Below are positions 1 through 12,500 of a stretch of DNA of 64,000 nucleotides, piece after piece (within the stretch, counting starts at the first letter, position 1; every line of letters begins with the position of its first letter). The stretch comes from Notamacropus eugenii. Lineage: Eukaryota > Chordata > Mammalia > Diprotodontia > Macropodidae. The DNA is taken from the NCBI RefSeq assembly GCF_028372415.1, contig NC_092878.1:28626903-28690902 (forward strand). The letters are read 5' to 3'. Made by a program: the position numbers and the translations under genes. The notes beneath the pieces are model-generated. The model did not search any database. It was given only the letters and a program-made list of their open reading frames with translations, and had not been told where the DNA came from.

Positions 1-442
1 AGCCAACAGGAGAAAAAAAGAAAGAAGAAAAAGACTGGATAATTTTCAGTTATCTAACAGCTATTCTCTAAATAATTGAGAACTAACTATAGTTTCTTAA
101 AGCTATCACCTAGATTATTAACTTCCCAAAACAGTCAAACAAATTTTCAGTAAGTTAACATGCTAGCTCAACATTATATCTCCCCTATCCTTCTAAAGCA
201 GGTTAAGGTTTTACTGAGGTTATCCTCAATAAAAATCTAGAGTTTCTTCTTTCAGCCTGGACAGAAGATGGGATGCTCAGTAATCTCCCATATCTCTTTC
301 TTCACTTACACATAAAGAACACTTGGAGGACTTGGAAGTCCAAATTGCACTCTGAAGTAGAAAGAACTAAAGTTCACATCAACAGATGGTCCTACCACAC
401 CATACTAACAGCATACGAAACAAGGTAAGATAAGCCCAGAAC
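1..442. other. TMEM87A intron 15, part
   Basis: A/T-rich intron sequence downstream of exon 15. I saw no exon for the SEEEEEDEQKEP tail here, and no recognisable repeat. Confidence 0.6.
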
Positions 443-546
443 CTTTGGTTGTTTGCAGATGGTCTCCACAAAACCATGATGGCAAATAGGATCATCGAGA
501 ATAGCAACCGCCAGATGGCATCATCCACCCACAGCTCCTGCCAGTC
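443..546 (-). CDS. TMEM87A: TMEM87A exon 15 (TM7); donor uncertain
   Basis: Starts [16 protein letters not shown] and ends WRPSANNQ plus two bases of the next codon, as in human, giving helix 7. The acceptor is TTGGCAG. The exon end is set by homology at CAAAG|GTTCTG, a weak donor. The open frame continues a further 21 codons, so another donor or a different end is possible. Confidence 0.85.
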
Positions 547-3500
547 CTGCCAAGAGGAAATAGGATTACTAACCATATCACTCTACCACAGAATTGGGCA
601 CAAAAGTAAATATGGTGAGCCATTTTCCTACACATCTCTTCAGGGCAGCCAGGTGGTACCGTGGATAGAGGGCTGGGCCTGGAGCCAGCAAGACTCCTCT
701 TCCTGAGGTCAAATCTAGCCTCAGACACGTACTAGCTGCATGACCCTAGGCAGGTCACTTAACCCTGTTTGTCTCAGTTTCTTATCTGTCAAATGAGTTG
801 GAGAAGAAAATGGCAAACCACTCCAGTATCTTTGACAAGAATCCCAAATGAAGCAGCAAAGAGCCAAAATAACCCATTTCTTCATAGTACCCAGCAACAG
901 ACTCAGAACTAAAGCACAGACCTTGCCCAAACAAGGAAGGGCTAACATGACCTACATGCAAGAGAGAGCACACTGAACAGGATACAACTGGTAACTTACC
1001 GATTGACAATCCACTAGCCTGAACTTCATGGTAGTCCAGATGATGAATACGATAGATGCTAAGAGGAAATAGGGATGACTGGTCAGGGAAGGACCATTTT
1101 AGTTGACAATCCTATACGAGAAAATGTTTCCTACGACCTCAGACCCAGTCTTAACTGGATCTCACCTATTTTTATCCCATGTGCAATAGGACTTGACTAT
1201 AACTCTCCAACCAATTACTTTAGCCAGGGACAACTGATGATGAAGGAAATAAGATTCAATTATTCTAGTAAAACTTTACCTCATCCCTTCAACTCTTATA
1301 ATATTTAAAGAACAGTGCTGTCATTCTTCTGACAGTTGAAATATCCCTACATTTATGAATATAGGCAATAAAGAACCAATGTGTTGAAAAACAGAACTGA
1401 AAGTGTGAGACAATTTGAAAAGCTATAACATAATTTGATCCAACAAAAAGGAAAAGGCAACTACATATAAGATACTGTAGTAAGGGCTGGAAATAGAAGA
1501 AAAATGTCAATGTGTGCCTTCAAGGAGTCTAAGAGTGGATTAGACAAGGAAAAAATTTAATAATTCACTAAGAGGTAAGACCCACATGAGGATGGTGCCT
1601 ATTTAAGCAGCAAGGAAGGGACCAACGGAGGAGAGCCTCTGCTAGCGCTAACCATTTCCTATCTTCATCAATCTTACCAAATTCCTTTTTTTTGCCCAGT
1701 GGAGGCTTGGGGAATTTATTTTGTCCAATATAGATCAGAAAGAGGTTGATATAACAACACAAACCTTAATTAGTAGTTCCAACTGTAAGATAGATATCAT
1801 AATACAAACCTTCTCTATGTCACGCCCACAACACCACTTCAATACCATTGTCTCCCAGATGTAGCTTAAAATAGTGTCAACCGCTTCCTTTAAGGCTCAA
1901 CTCCAATGCCCCCTCTCCCATTAAGCTTTCCCTAAGTGTTTTCCCACTCTTGAAAAGACCTCATCTTTACTTCTGTCTCTGGAAGCAGAAACCATCTTGC
2001 TTGCACAAATGTTTGTTATTTAACAATTTAAAGCATGAGATTAGTGAAGGTAACACCTGAACAAACATAAGTAGCTAATAAAACTAGATATTTAAAAAAA
2101 AGACCTTTGGCAATAAAACTGCGTAACAGTGAAATGTTTCTAATCATCAGCATCTATACAGCACTCTCCATAGTTTGTTTTACAATAATACTAAATAAAG
2201 TTGGTTGACATGACCACTATAGAACTAGGAAATACATCTAAACCAACAGATACAGTGATATAATTTTTTTTCCAGATCACAAGAGTAAATAATAGCAAAG
2301 ATAAAAACTCTCAATACAGGATCCAAACTCCTGCCAAAACTGAGTCATGCCACATTTTCCACTGAATAATTCACAAGTGTTTAATGAGTACTTCATATAG
2401 CCCATGTACTATGCTAGGCACTATGGAGAACAGAAGTTTCACAAAAGAATTATAAAACAAGAAGCTGTGCTGAAAGATTTTAGAACCTACCAGGAAGACA
2501 AAACAAAACCAGATACAAAAATATAAAGAAATAACCTAAGTGGTCCTTACTAAAAGCATCACTGCACCTCTGTGAAGGGTGAGCTCAGCTTGAGCTGAAG
2601 CAATGAGGAAGGGCTTCAAGGATCCAGTGGTGTGCGAGGCAGGTCCTGAAGGTTGGGGAGAATTTGGAGAAGAAATGGAAGAAGCTCTACGTAGGAGAAT
2701 CAATCGACACAAGCAATTTATAGGGTTGGAAGTATGGAGTATCCTCACTGGGTGTATTCAACAAGAGTGTGAAATAAGGTTGATTAGAAAAGAGGTGACT
2801 TGAGTCAGCAGGCAAGAGGGAGCTATTTGATGTTATTATGCAGGAGAAGTTACATAATGTAAGTTGCTAGGGAAAGATGTGTCCATAAGAGGGACAGGAA
2901 TCAAGAGTGTTTGTTGGAGAAAAGAACTTCGCTCCAATGACGGCTACTGTGTAATGCAGGTGTGAGGTAATGAAAAATTACTTCCACTCAAAACAAGAAG
3001 ATGGTGACAGTAGGGACAGGAGGGAAGAAGTGAATCTAAGCAGTATTTCAAAGATAAGCAAATAAGACTTGATGATACACCAGCCTATAGAGAAGAAAAA
3101 AAAAAAAGAAGAAATCCAAGATGACCTAAGGGTTTCTGACACAGAAGACTGGAAGCACAACAGAATCAACAAACACCCTGGACTGTTTTGGAGGGGAGAT
3201 GACACATTTGGCTTTGAAATCCTGAATGTAAGGTGCAAGTAGGATATCCAAGAAGAAAATGTCTTGCAGGCAGTTAGAAATATGAATCTCAAGCATAAGT
3301 GAAGAAGTCAGGGCTGGAAGAATATTCCCAACAGCTAGCTAGTACCTCGAACAGACGTTTGTTAATGAAATTGGAGCATATACCTCCTTCCTTGCTGTGG
3401 AATACTGTACGTACTGTCAGACTCGGACAATGAGTTACATGGTTTTGACCTACTTTTTTTTCCATTCTTTTTCATTCTTGGTTATAAAGGATGGTTCAGT

Positions 3501-6500
3501 GAGAAGGGAAGGGAAAAGGGACACATTTGGAAATGAAGGCGATATAAAAGGACATCAATCAAAATTAACTTTTCAGAAAAGAGCTAGGAGCTACAGATTA
3601 AGGGAACTTTGCTTGGCACAAAGGCAATAGCTACAAATTCATGAAAAGAAATAAGCTCAGTAGAAGAGAACGGAATTTCAGAAGACACCTATAGTTAGAA
3701 GGGCAAGAAGGATTTTCCACTTATGAGCACTACTATGAGATCGATGACAAGTTGGGCTGCCTATCCTAATCCTTTACATTTCATTTTCATAGAGCTCTAT
3801 GGTAAGAATTTAACTACATTCTCCATACACTCAAATTAAATCATTTGCCTCTTTAGAAGTTATAATTTGTTCTTTACACCTACTGTTCCTCTCCTTTTCC
3901 TGTATACCACTGAACCTTCCTTGGGAACATTTAGCTGAATTTTGCACTATGGTATAATGCAGCAAGAGGCTGAAAATCCCTGGATAGATCTCATTTAGAG
4001 GGAGAGAAAAAAATCCCATGACTTACCTGCAACTGCTAAAATGAGAGTATTGGTGAAATGGCGATACAGAGAGAGCTTCACGATGTTCCTCCGAAGTTTT
4101 AGTAGCTTCATGGTTTGAGTCAGACTGATGAATATGTATTGATAGGTCAAGGAAGTCAAAGTTAGGTGAAATAATCGGCCTAGACTTCTATTTCTCAATC
4201 ATTTTTGGTTTGTGGGCCACAAAGTTTCTCACCCCCACCCTATCCCTACCAGCTCCCACTTACCATCACAAAGAAATACCACCAAAACTTGAGAGAATTA
4301 ACAAGGAGAACACTGAATTCAATGCTATACCAATTAGGAATCAAAAGGAGAAAGAAAAATGCTAAGAAAGAGGAAATATAAAAGGGAAGAAAAAGAGGAG
4401 GAAAAGTCAAGATCAAGAGGAAATGAGACAAAGAAAAAACATAAGCAGTAAGTTCAAGATATTCATTTCAACATTTATTAAGTATGCACTGTGTGACAGG
4501 CATTAGGGATCCTCCAGGAGCTTACAGTCTATTGAAGGACACAATAGGTAAACAAAGAACTAAACGTGATAAAACATAAAGACATGGAAGACACTAACCC
4601 AACTTTCTTTGAAAAGCCTCTCCTATCCCCCTCAATCCAAGGGCCTCCCTCTATGATTGTCTCCAAGTTATCCTGGCATATCCGCTATTTACACAGTTCA
4701 CTGGCACACTGCCTCTCCCACTAGGCTGTGGGCTCCACAAGGGCACAGCTGTCTTTTGCCTTTCTTTGTAACCCCACTGTTTAGCACAGTGCCTGCCAAA
4801 TGGTAGGCACCTACTAAGTGTTTATTGATTTTACTTTAATAGCTAGAAGGATCAGAAAATGCCTCCTATAGAAAAAGTGAGTAGTACCTTAATGGAGCCT
4901 TAAGGTAGAAACAACAAAGTAGGGACAGCAAACTAAGAGGCTGGTATATTCTCCTTTATTCCCATTCCCGAGGTGACCTCTGTACCTCCCTTGTTAGCCC
5001 TAGTACACTGCTATGATTAAAACACCACTGTCCTGTTTCCTAGGCTATACAGGTTCCTACATACCCCAAACTTCTGGAACCTGCCTAGCAGCACTTTGTA
5101 TGACGACTTTCACTACACTAAGAGGAGAGGTCCAGGTATATGATTGCAAATGCACAAAGACAGACCATAAAGCTCCTGTTGACAAACAAGTTCCTCCAGA
5201 AAAGATGGCTCCCTTCTCTAAATGGGAGAAGCAGCAGCTACATTAAACTACCTCTAACCTCCACCCTTCTCTCACCTTGCGCTCAGAGGAAAAAGAACTG
5301 AAAACAGGAAATCTGGGATTCTCCATGGCATTGTGCAGGCCACTTTTAATCTAGGAATTATAACAGACATTTAAGATAATCTGGTTATGTGAAACAGACC
5401 AGACGTTGACTCCACCACACTTTGAAAACCACTAAGCTAGATACAGATCTAGCCATAGGGCCCCAATCTACTTCTACTTACAAAACCCAGCTGATGACAT
5501 CTTCTCTCTTGACCTTCCCAAAATTCCTTGTGCGCTACACTTGGAAAATTGCTGCACTAGATATCTAACCACCTGTATGGTGCCATCTCTACCCTTGGAA
5601 TTCTCCCTCCACTCTTCTGTTTTTCAGTTCCCTTTTATAAATTGTCTTCCCCCATTAGAATGGAAACCCCTTGAGAGTAGATTCTGTCTTATTTTGGCTT
5701 GTATTTATATCACCAGCTCTTAGCACAATGCCTGGCACACAGTAAACACTTCATAAATGCTAGTTGCCTCGACTTCCCTTGCTTAACGTGCTTCTTTATC
5801 AAAACATGTTTGATAACAGCAATGCACCATCCATTCTCAAAGTTACATTACATTAGCAAGCTATTCAAGAGAAAGGCATTATACAACTTCACACAACTCC
5901 AGACACAAAGAAGACCAACTAGAAATGACATCCAAACTGAATACGTGTAATAGCTCTGACAAACCAGAGAAACAAACTTACAAGGAGCAGATTGGTTATC
6001 AGCTGCTTAGCAATACTGTGCAAACAAGTTATTGTTTATTCTGAAGCATTGTCTTGGTCAGCTTTTATAGGCACACAACACATCCTGTTCAGAAAGTTTA
6101 AACCTTGCTAAACTGATGTAAGGTTTTAAAACAGTCAAATCAAGCTCACACTGCTCCTCAAACCACACGATATGTAAGCCGGCCCATTTTCACAATTTCC
6201 AAGTCCTCTCACAAAGTGACTTGTCAAAGTCTAAAGGTGGCAACTATCAACTACAGGTTATTAATTCTTCTGACAACTATTCGAATATCCTGTTGGCTTC
6301 ACAGTTGAAAACTCATAATCAAGGTGAAATGCTCACAAGAACTCTCACCCAAAAAATGAGAAGCTGGCTCACATTCTTACAGTCAGGCACCAGTACACTT
6401 GCTTCTGATACAATAGGGGTAGATTATAACAGCTTACCTGAGCTATCAAGCCTGAAGGCCTAATAATACCCTGTCTCCAGCACTAAGGAGCAATCAAGAA

Positions 6501-9500
6501 AACTGGTAAAGACTTGTTGCAGAAAGATCTATAAAAACCCAACTTGAGAGGGAAAAATGGAACTCCATCAATTAAGCCAATAAAGAAGGATATCCACCAG
6601 CACAGGGCAGTGTCTAGGAAAGCCAAGGGGATAAAGGCCAAGGAAGCAAGGTCAGTCTGGGCCTAGAGACAAAGAGAAAAAGATAGTAAGAAAGAGATGA
6701 CTGGATAGGCACAGGAAAGAAACTAGCACATAATCATGTGTATATACTATACATATATGAGCAAATGTAGCTGGACTATTTTCGCACTTACTCTAAATGA
6801 CAGCAGACAGAACCCAACTCTTATCCTCTCTAAACGGTGTTCTGCTAAGTGAGGAGGGAGCTATTTCTATCATCGATGTATTATGAGTAGCTCTACCAAC
6901 AGAAACACGGTCCTAGCATATAATCCCCATAGACCATCACTTCTCTCTCACTGTCATTATAACTGAAAAAGGAAATAAAAACCAGGCTATTGGTCCTTCC
7001 TATTTCTGCATTTCTAGCTGAAGAATGCATCATCATCGCATTTCATAAACGTGCAAGTTTTCCAGAGACACAAACTAAAATGAAGGCTAACAGGAAGTGT
7101 TTCATGTGCAAGATGTGCTATGGTAGCATTAGCCTTTTATCAAAAAGCAGCTCCTTATATGGCCTAAGTCTTTACTCAACACCAGCACATCACTGAAAGG
7201 ATATCCATAAAATAATACAGGCATCAATCGCAGAGAGCGCCAGGTTTGCTATCACAGCCAAAGAACCGTTAAAAGACTAAAGCAAGAGAAGCAGAAAGAA
7301 AATGTAAAAGGATAAGGGGTCAAAGTTTCTAAAAGTCCATGGAAAACTTGCTGACAGAGGGCAGCAAAATACATCTAAAACTTGAAAAACAAATTGGCGT
7401 CTCAGAGACACTTTGCTGAATTCAGGGCCAACTTTTGTTGATCCCCTCCCACCGCACCCCACCCAACCCTGGCGAAGCCCAGTTTTCTTGGGGGCAGAGC
7501 CTAAACTGCATGATTCTGACTGCATATGATGGGGCTTCCCCCCTTCCATTCAGGTGTGCGTCTGACTGGAGAAACGAATAAGAACGAATCAGGGAAATCA
7601 GTATATGAAGGCTCATGTCCCCCTTCCCATTCAAAAGAGTAAAAGACTACTCAGGACTCAGTGAAGGTCAATTTCTGTCTTCCTCTCACATAACACTCAG
7701 TGCTCTAGGAGTGAAGTGACCCCCTTCCCCAATTAAATGATAACTATTACATAATTCACAGGATGTTGTGAAGATTAATTAGCTGCAGTTTAAGAACTAC
7801 TTTGAAAACAAAAAAGACAAGGAAAAAAGCACCATTATTTAATAAAGAAAAGCTTCACTGTTAAACAGAACCAGGAGCAACACGGTTCTAGGGTCTGTCA
7901 CTCAGCAACAAGAGTAACAGTCATGCCACAGAAGAGAAAGACCTAAGCAGTAATCACTTAACTGGAGAGGATGGTAACATTCACTCTCATTCATTCAAGT
8001 ATTTCCCAAGATGCATGACTCAGAAGGAAAACTGAAAAAGAAAGTGGGTTATAGCTGCATTTGGAAAATTAGAGCCAAGGATTTCCACAGCAAAGTAATC
8101 TCCTCTGCCTCCTTTTGGTGTGCTCTACAACAACTCACTGCACCCACTAAGGACAGAGACAAATTATACCTATGCTGATCGTGAAAACTCAGATTAATAA
8201 GTTACTGACCCCCGTAACTCTGAGGACACCTTCCATGCCAGAGAACAAGAGATAGAGAGCTCCTGCCACCACGACTTTGTGAAGAGTGACTCCAAGGCGA
8301 GGTCTAGAGGGTGGGGGGAAAAAACAAGTATCACAACACAACTTGTTTCCCTTGAAACAAAATAAGGGTCAGCTAAGTATCAAACATTGTCCCATCAGGA
8401 AAAGAAAATACATTCATTACAGCGTTGAGAGGCTTAGACTCAAAGTGCTAGAAAATCATGATTTTATACAGACAGCCTCGAACCACTGCACTTTACAAAC
8501 ACAACCCTGAGGTAACAATCTCAAATCCCAATCAATATAAAAATTCCTTCTAGAGGTTTCCATTTGGAAAACAGGAGTTTGGGGCCATACCTACCTAAGC
8601 CCTAAAAAGATTTATTCTTATTGATTTCACATCATCTCAATAGTATGCCAGGTGTGAAGTGTCCCATACAGGGGAAGTAAACTCACTTTGCTGAACTTTA
8701 AAAGTTGAATGCTGTACACCAACTAACATGTTATAAATTTCTCTTAACTTTCAAAGTGGGGGGATGACGTAGACTCAAAAGCAAGAAAATCAATCAACAA
8801 GCACTGATCCGGTGCTTCCAGGTCCACAGATGTGTGAAGCACCCTGCTAGGACCTGGCCCAGACAGTAACAAAAAGGAAACTGTCCCCACCCTCATGGAG
8901 CTCCAGTTGTATTCGGGGAGTTAACATTTACAGATATAAAAATAAGTACACACAAGATAAATAAAAGGGAATTATTATTATTTAGGGGACAGAGAGTAAA
9001 AGAGAGGGCAGAGAGTTCTCTAATCTTCACAAATACATGATGAAATATTTGAGAACCCTTTTCAGAAGACTGCTTACCCCATAGTAACCAAAAAACCTTT
9101 ACCAATTCCAACTATTCTCAAGGCTCTCTCACCAGGAGTCTGAATGACCAGTTCTCATTATTCCTCCACTTTAAAGGAAATTCTGCTTTTCCTATAGGAA
9201 GCTGCTACTCACTTGACTATCCCATAGCCCAGACTGACTATGATGACCAGAGTCCGAGCCAGGGAGCGTTTCACTGCTGAAAGCAGCTCTGCAAGAATCA
9301 GGGCGCCTTGGACTGTAGGGAAAAGCACACAAGAGGAGAAGAAAATAGTGAATGAGTGTGAGTGTGGATCCTTAATTATCATTCTCAGAAAAAGCAGCTG
9401 CTAGTCAGATAAAGGAGATTTCCCTCTCAATTTCTCTCTTTAGAGCTATCTTAGATTGATACCACTTATGATCCTGTAGAGTGGACTCAACTCACCTACA

Positions 9501-12500
9501 CAATCAGTACCTCTCAGAGAACATTCATAAAAGCCCTTTACCTTTTAGATGGTTTCTATGAGAATGAAGTAAGGCATTTCACATAGGTCTTCAGACCAAA
9601 AGGATTCACTGCTTTAGATTACTGGTCTAACATCCTACCTAGTACGAGCCCCTCCTACCCTGTTCATATTAATTTTCCTCTCTGAAATTTTCATTATCAC
9701 TGCTTACATTTCACATTGTTGTGCATATATTGTATTTTTTGTAGCAAACTCACTACCATGGCCTAGTGCTGAAGGCTCTGTATGTCTAAATGTTTGGGTC
9801 ATTAGAGTTTGAGATCTGAAACTTAACCTATTTCTGTTTCAGATTTCATAATCACAGTGATTTTGCATAAATCATTCACATAGTTCATTTGAGTTTATCC
9901 TCGTACCATTGTCCCCCAAGAAAGTTCCTAAAAACCCAACCTGTTAATCACTCCCAAAGAACGATAAACCTTTACCAGTCACATACCAGACTCTCCTTTG
10001 TAGCGAATATTCTGGAATTCTGCATAGAAGACTGCCTTCTCAAGCATTCCCAGAAAGATAACGGCACCAATCCAAAACTGAATTCTCAGGAGATCTCTCC
10101 AGTAGCAAGCAGACCATGCCAGCCATAAAACACCAAACAGGACATACACGATACACATCACCATGAAGAACTGCCGTCCAGGTGGATAAGAGTTAAACAG
10201 GCAAATTAGGACTGAGGCCATTCCAAATTTCTAAATTTAACATAGCTACGTATCCTTAGCAAAATATAAACCCTACACATGACAACCATCTATTCAGGAG
10301 ATGCTTTTATCAAATCACTTTGTGTTTTTGGACTTCACCAACACAAGCACAGGGAAACACAGAAGGAGACCATATGAGTGTGCTGCTGCCAAGGGCAACT
10401 TCACTCTTTCATTAAAGGTGGTTCTCTGGGTTCAATCTAAAAAGACATGAAAATAGCGAACATTAAGGTGGAAAAAAGAACCTGGCGAGGCTGAAAACAA
10501 CCTGGAGCAATGAAACAAGATGAAATGGTAAATCTGAAAAAAGGAGAAAAAGAGAAAAATGCCCTTTAAACTCAGTGATGCCACTCCTAGGTCTATGCCT
10601 GAAAGGGATCAAAGAAAGAGGAAAAGGACCTGTATGCACAAAATTAGTAAAAGGGCCTGTATGCACAAAATTAGTAATATCAGTTCTTTTCGTGCTGACA
10701 AAAAAGTAGAAACTGAGAGGGTGCCCCCAGTGGGGAACGGCTGAATAAACTAGAGTGTACAGATGTGACAGAACGCACAATTGTGGTGTAAGAAAGCAAA
10801 GAAGGGATGGCTTTAGAAAAACTTGGGGAGATTTGTATGAGCTGATGCAAAGTGACGTGAGCAGAACCAGAACAATTCATCCGATAACAACAGGACTACA
10901 AAGACAGCAATGATTGAGACAAGGGAGCGACCCGCAGCTCCAGGGCCCACCTCCAGGTAGAGGTGACGGACTCAAGAGCGGAAAGTGATGCATTCAGGGG
11001 TCAGGGCCACTGCAGGAATTGGTTCTCCTCCATTATATTATTTGTAATACTTTTGTTCTTCTTGCTTTCTCAATGGATAGGAGAAAGGCAATTAGGAGGG
11101 AGAGGATCTGAACTGAAAATAAATAAAACTGAATCAAAGAAAAACTGCTTCAGGTGATAATGGCTTATCTAAATGATATTCTCATGCTTCATAAAAAACA
11201 AACACCCAAATCTGATCATACTGATGACACCCTTTGTTTAAAAAGAAAAATCACCTAGTCTAACTCATTTAACCCAAGTTAAGTGACTTGCTCAAAGTCA
11301 CCTATCTAGTAGGAAACTGAGTCAGCACTAGAAACAGCATCTCCTGGAATATTCTGGTATCTGCCTTCAACTTGTGAAACAGCTCTACAACACATTTGAA
11401 AAATTTTCAGGCCTAATTAATTCATTCTGTCCAGGGGTTATATAATATAACTTTACTTACAATCATGAGGGGATACTCTGCAAGAGAGAGGTATTCATAG
11501 GGACCCTTCACTTCCACAGTCACTGATTAAAAAAAAAAAAACACCCCAGTATTAAAGGGAAAACCAACAAAATCATCCTCTTATATACCATAGTATAAGT
11601 AGATAAATTCTTATGAGATCATTTACTTTGATCTAACAAATTAAATTTAGGGCACATAACTGCTAGTAATCATTATCATTATCAGGTATACCTTTAGTCT
11701 CTATCTTTTAATCAGAAGCAAATTTCCCTAAGTAGAAATCTAACAGAACTATCCATATTGAGTTAAGCTACTGGGCTATCAGGACTAAAAGGGGAGATGA
11801 CAGCAGAGCACCACCATCCTCCACAAATGGACACCCTTGAAAACAGAGGAACATCCCTTCCTAGGAATGCCTGACAGCTACTGGGAAGAGCCAGTGTTAA
11901 GTTTCACATCTTTCACAACCAGTTAAATACAGTGTCATGGTTTCATGAATGTTAGGACCTCATTTTTCTCTTACTCTCAACTGAAATATAAAATTTCTTC
12001 ACAAGGATAAAAATAAAGAATTATACGTAAAGAAGATGGACTATTCTATTCCTTACAGCAGTTAAGCAAGGCACACAACACTAAATTATTCAAAAACTAA
12101 ACACAATTATTAAGTATTAATATAAATGCATATAAAGGAATGGAAAACTTACTGGTAAAAAGTTTACTTTGTGGTGCTTCTTTCCAAGAATCCTTGGAGG
12201 ATGAAATCCCAATATGAACAATGAAGATATATGGCCCATCTTGCCAAGTTTTAATAGCACCATTTGTTGACTAAAGAAAAAAAAATTTTAAGTCTGTCAG
12301 AAATTAAGAACACAAGCTACCTAAATGTCTTTAAATTTTATTATTAAAGCCTACTAAGAAACAAGGGAAGAATTCCTACAATCTGGTGTATTACTATTAA
12401 ATTTTATGAACGGCTGAACATTATTATGTGTGTGTTTATGTGTGTATACACATATATGTATATACACATATATATGCACACACACACATAATACTGGTTT

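Larger units (their letters stand above)
4136..6593 (-). other. TMEM87A: U12-type AT-AC intron of TMEM87A
   Basis: On the minus strand the intron begins ATATCCTTC, directly after TGG TGG, and ends CAATAC, directly before ATATTCATC. A TTCCTTGAC motif at 4146-4154 fits the U12 branch-site consensus TTCCTTRAC, with its A about 11 nt from the splice site, within the U12 range. Joining at these points gives WW-IFISL with no frame change. Minor-spliceosome processing follows from these three signals. Inside are L2 fragments and unique sequence. Confidence 0.93.
10171..11460. other. TMEM87A intron 8
   Basis: Mostly occupied by the dispersed repeat at 10545-11140 and a MIR-like piece at 11225-11345. 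The remainder is unique A/T-rich sequence. Confidence 0.5.

Noticed and set aside
643-720. tRNA-like box A/box B look at SINE heads
   Set aside because: The heads are tRNA-derived parts of MAR1-type SINEs; none folds into an intact tRNA.
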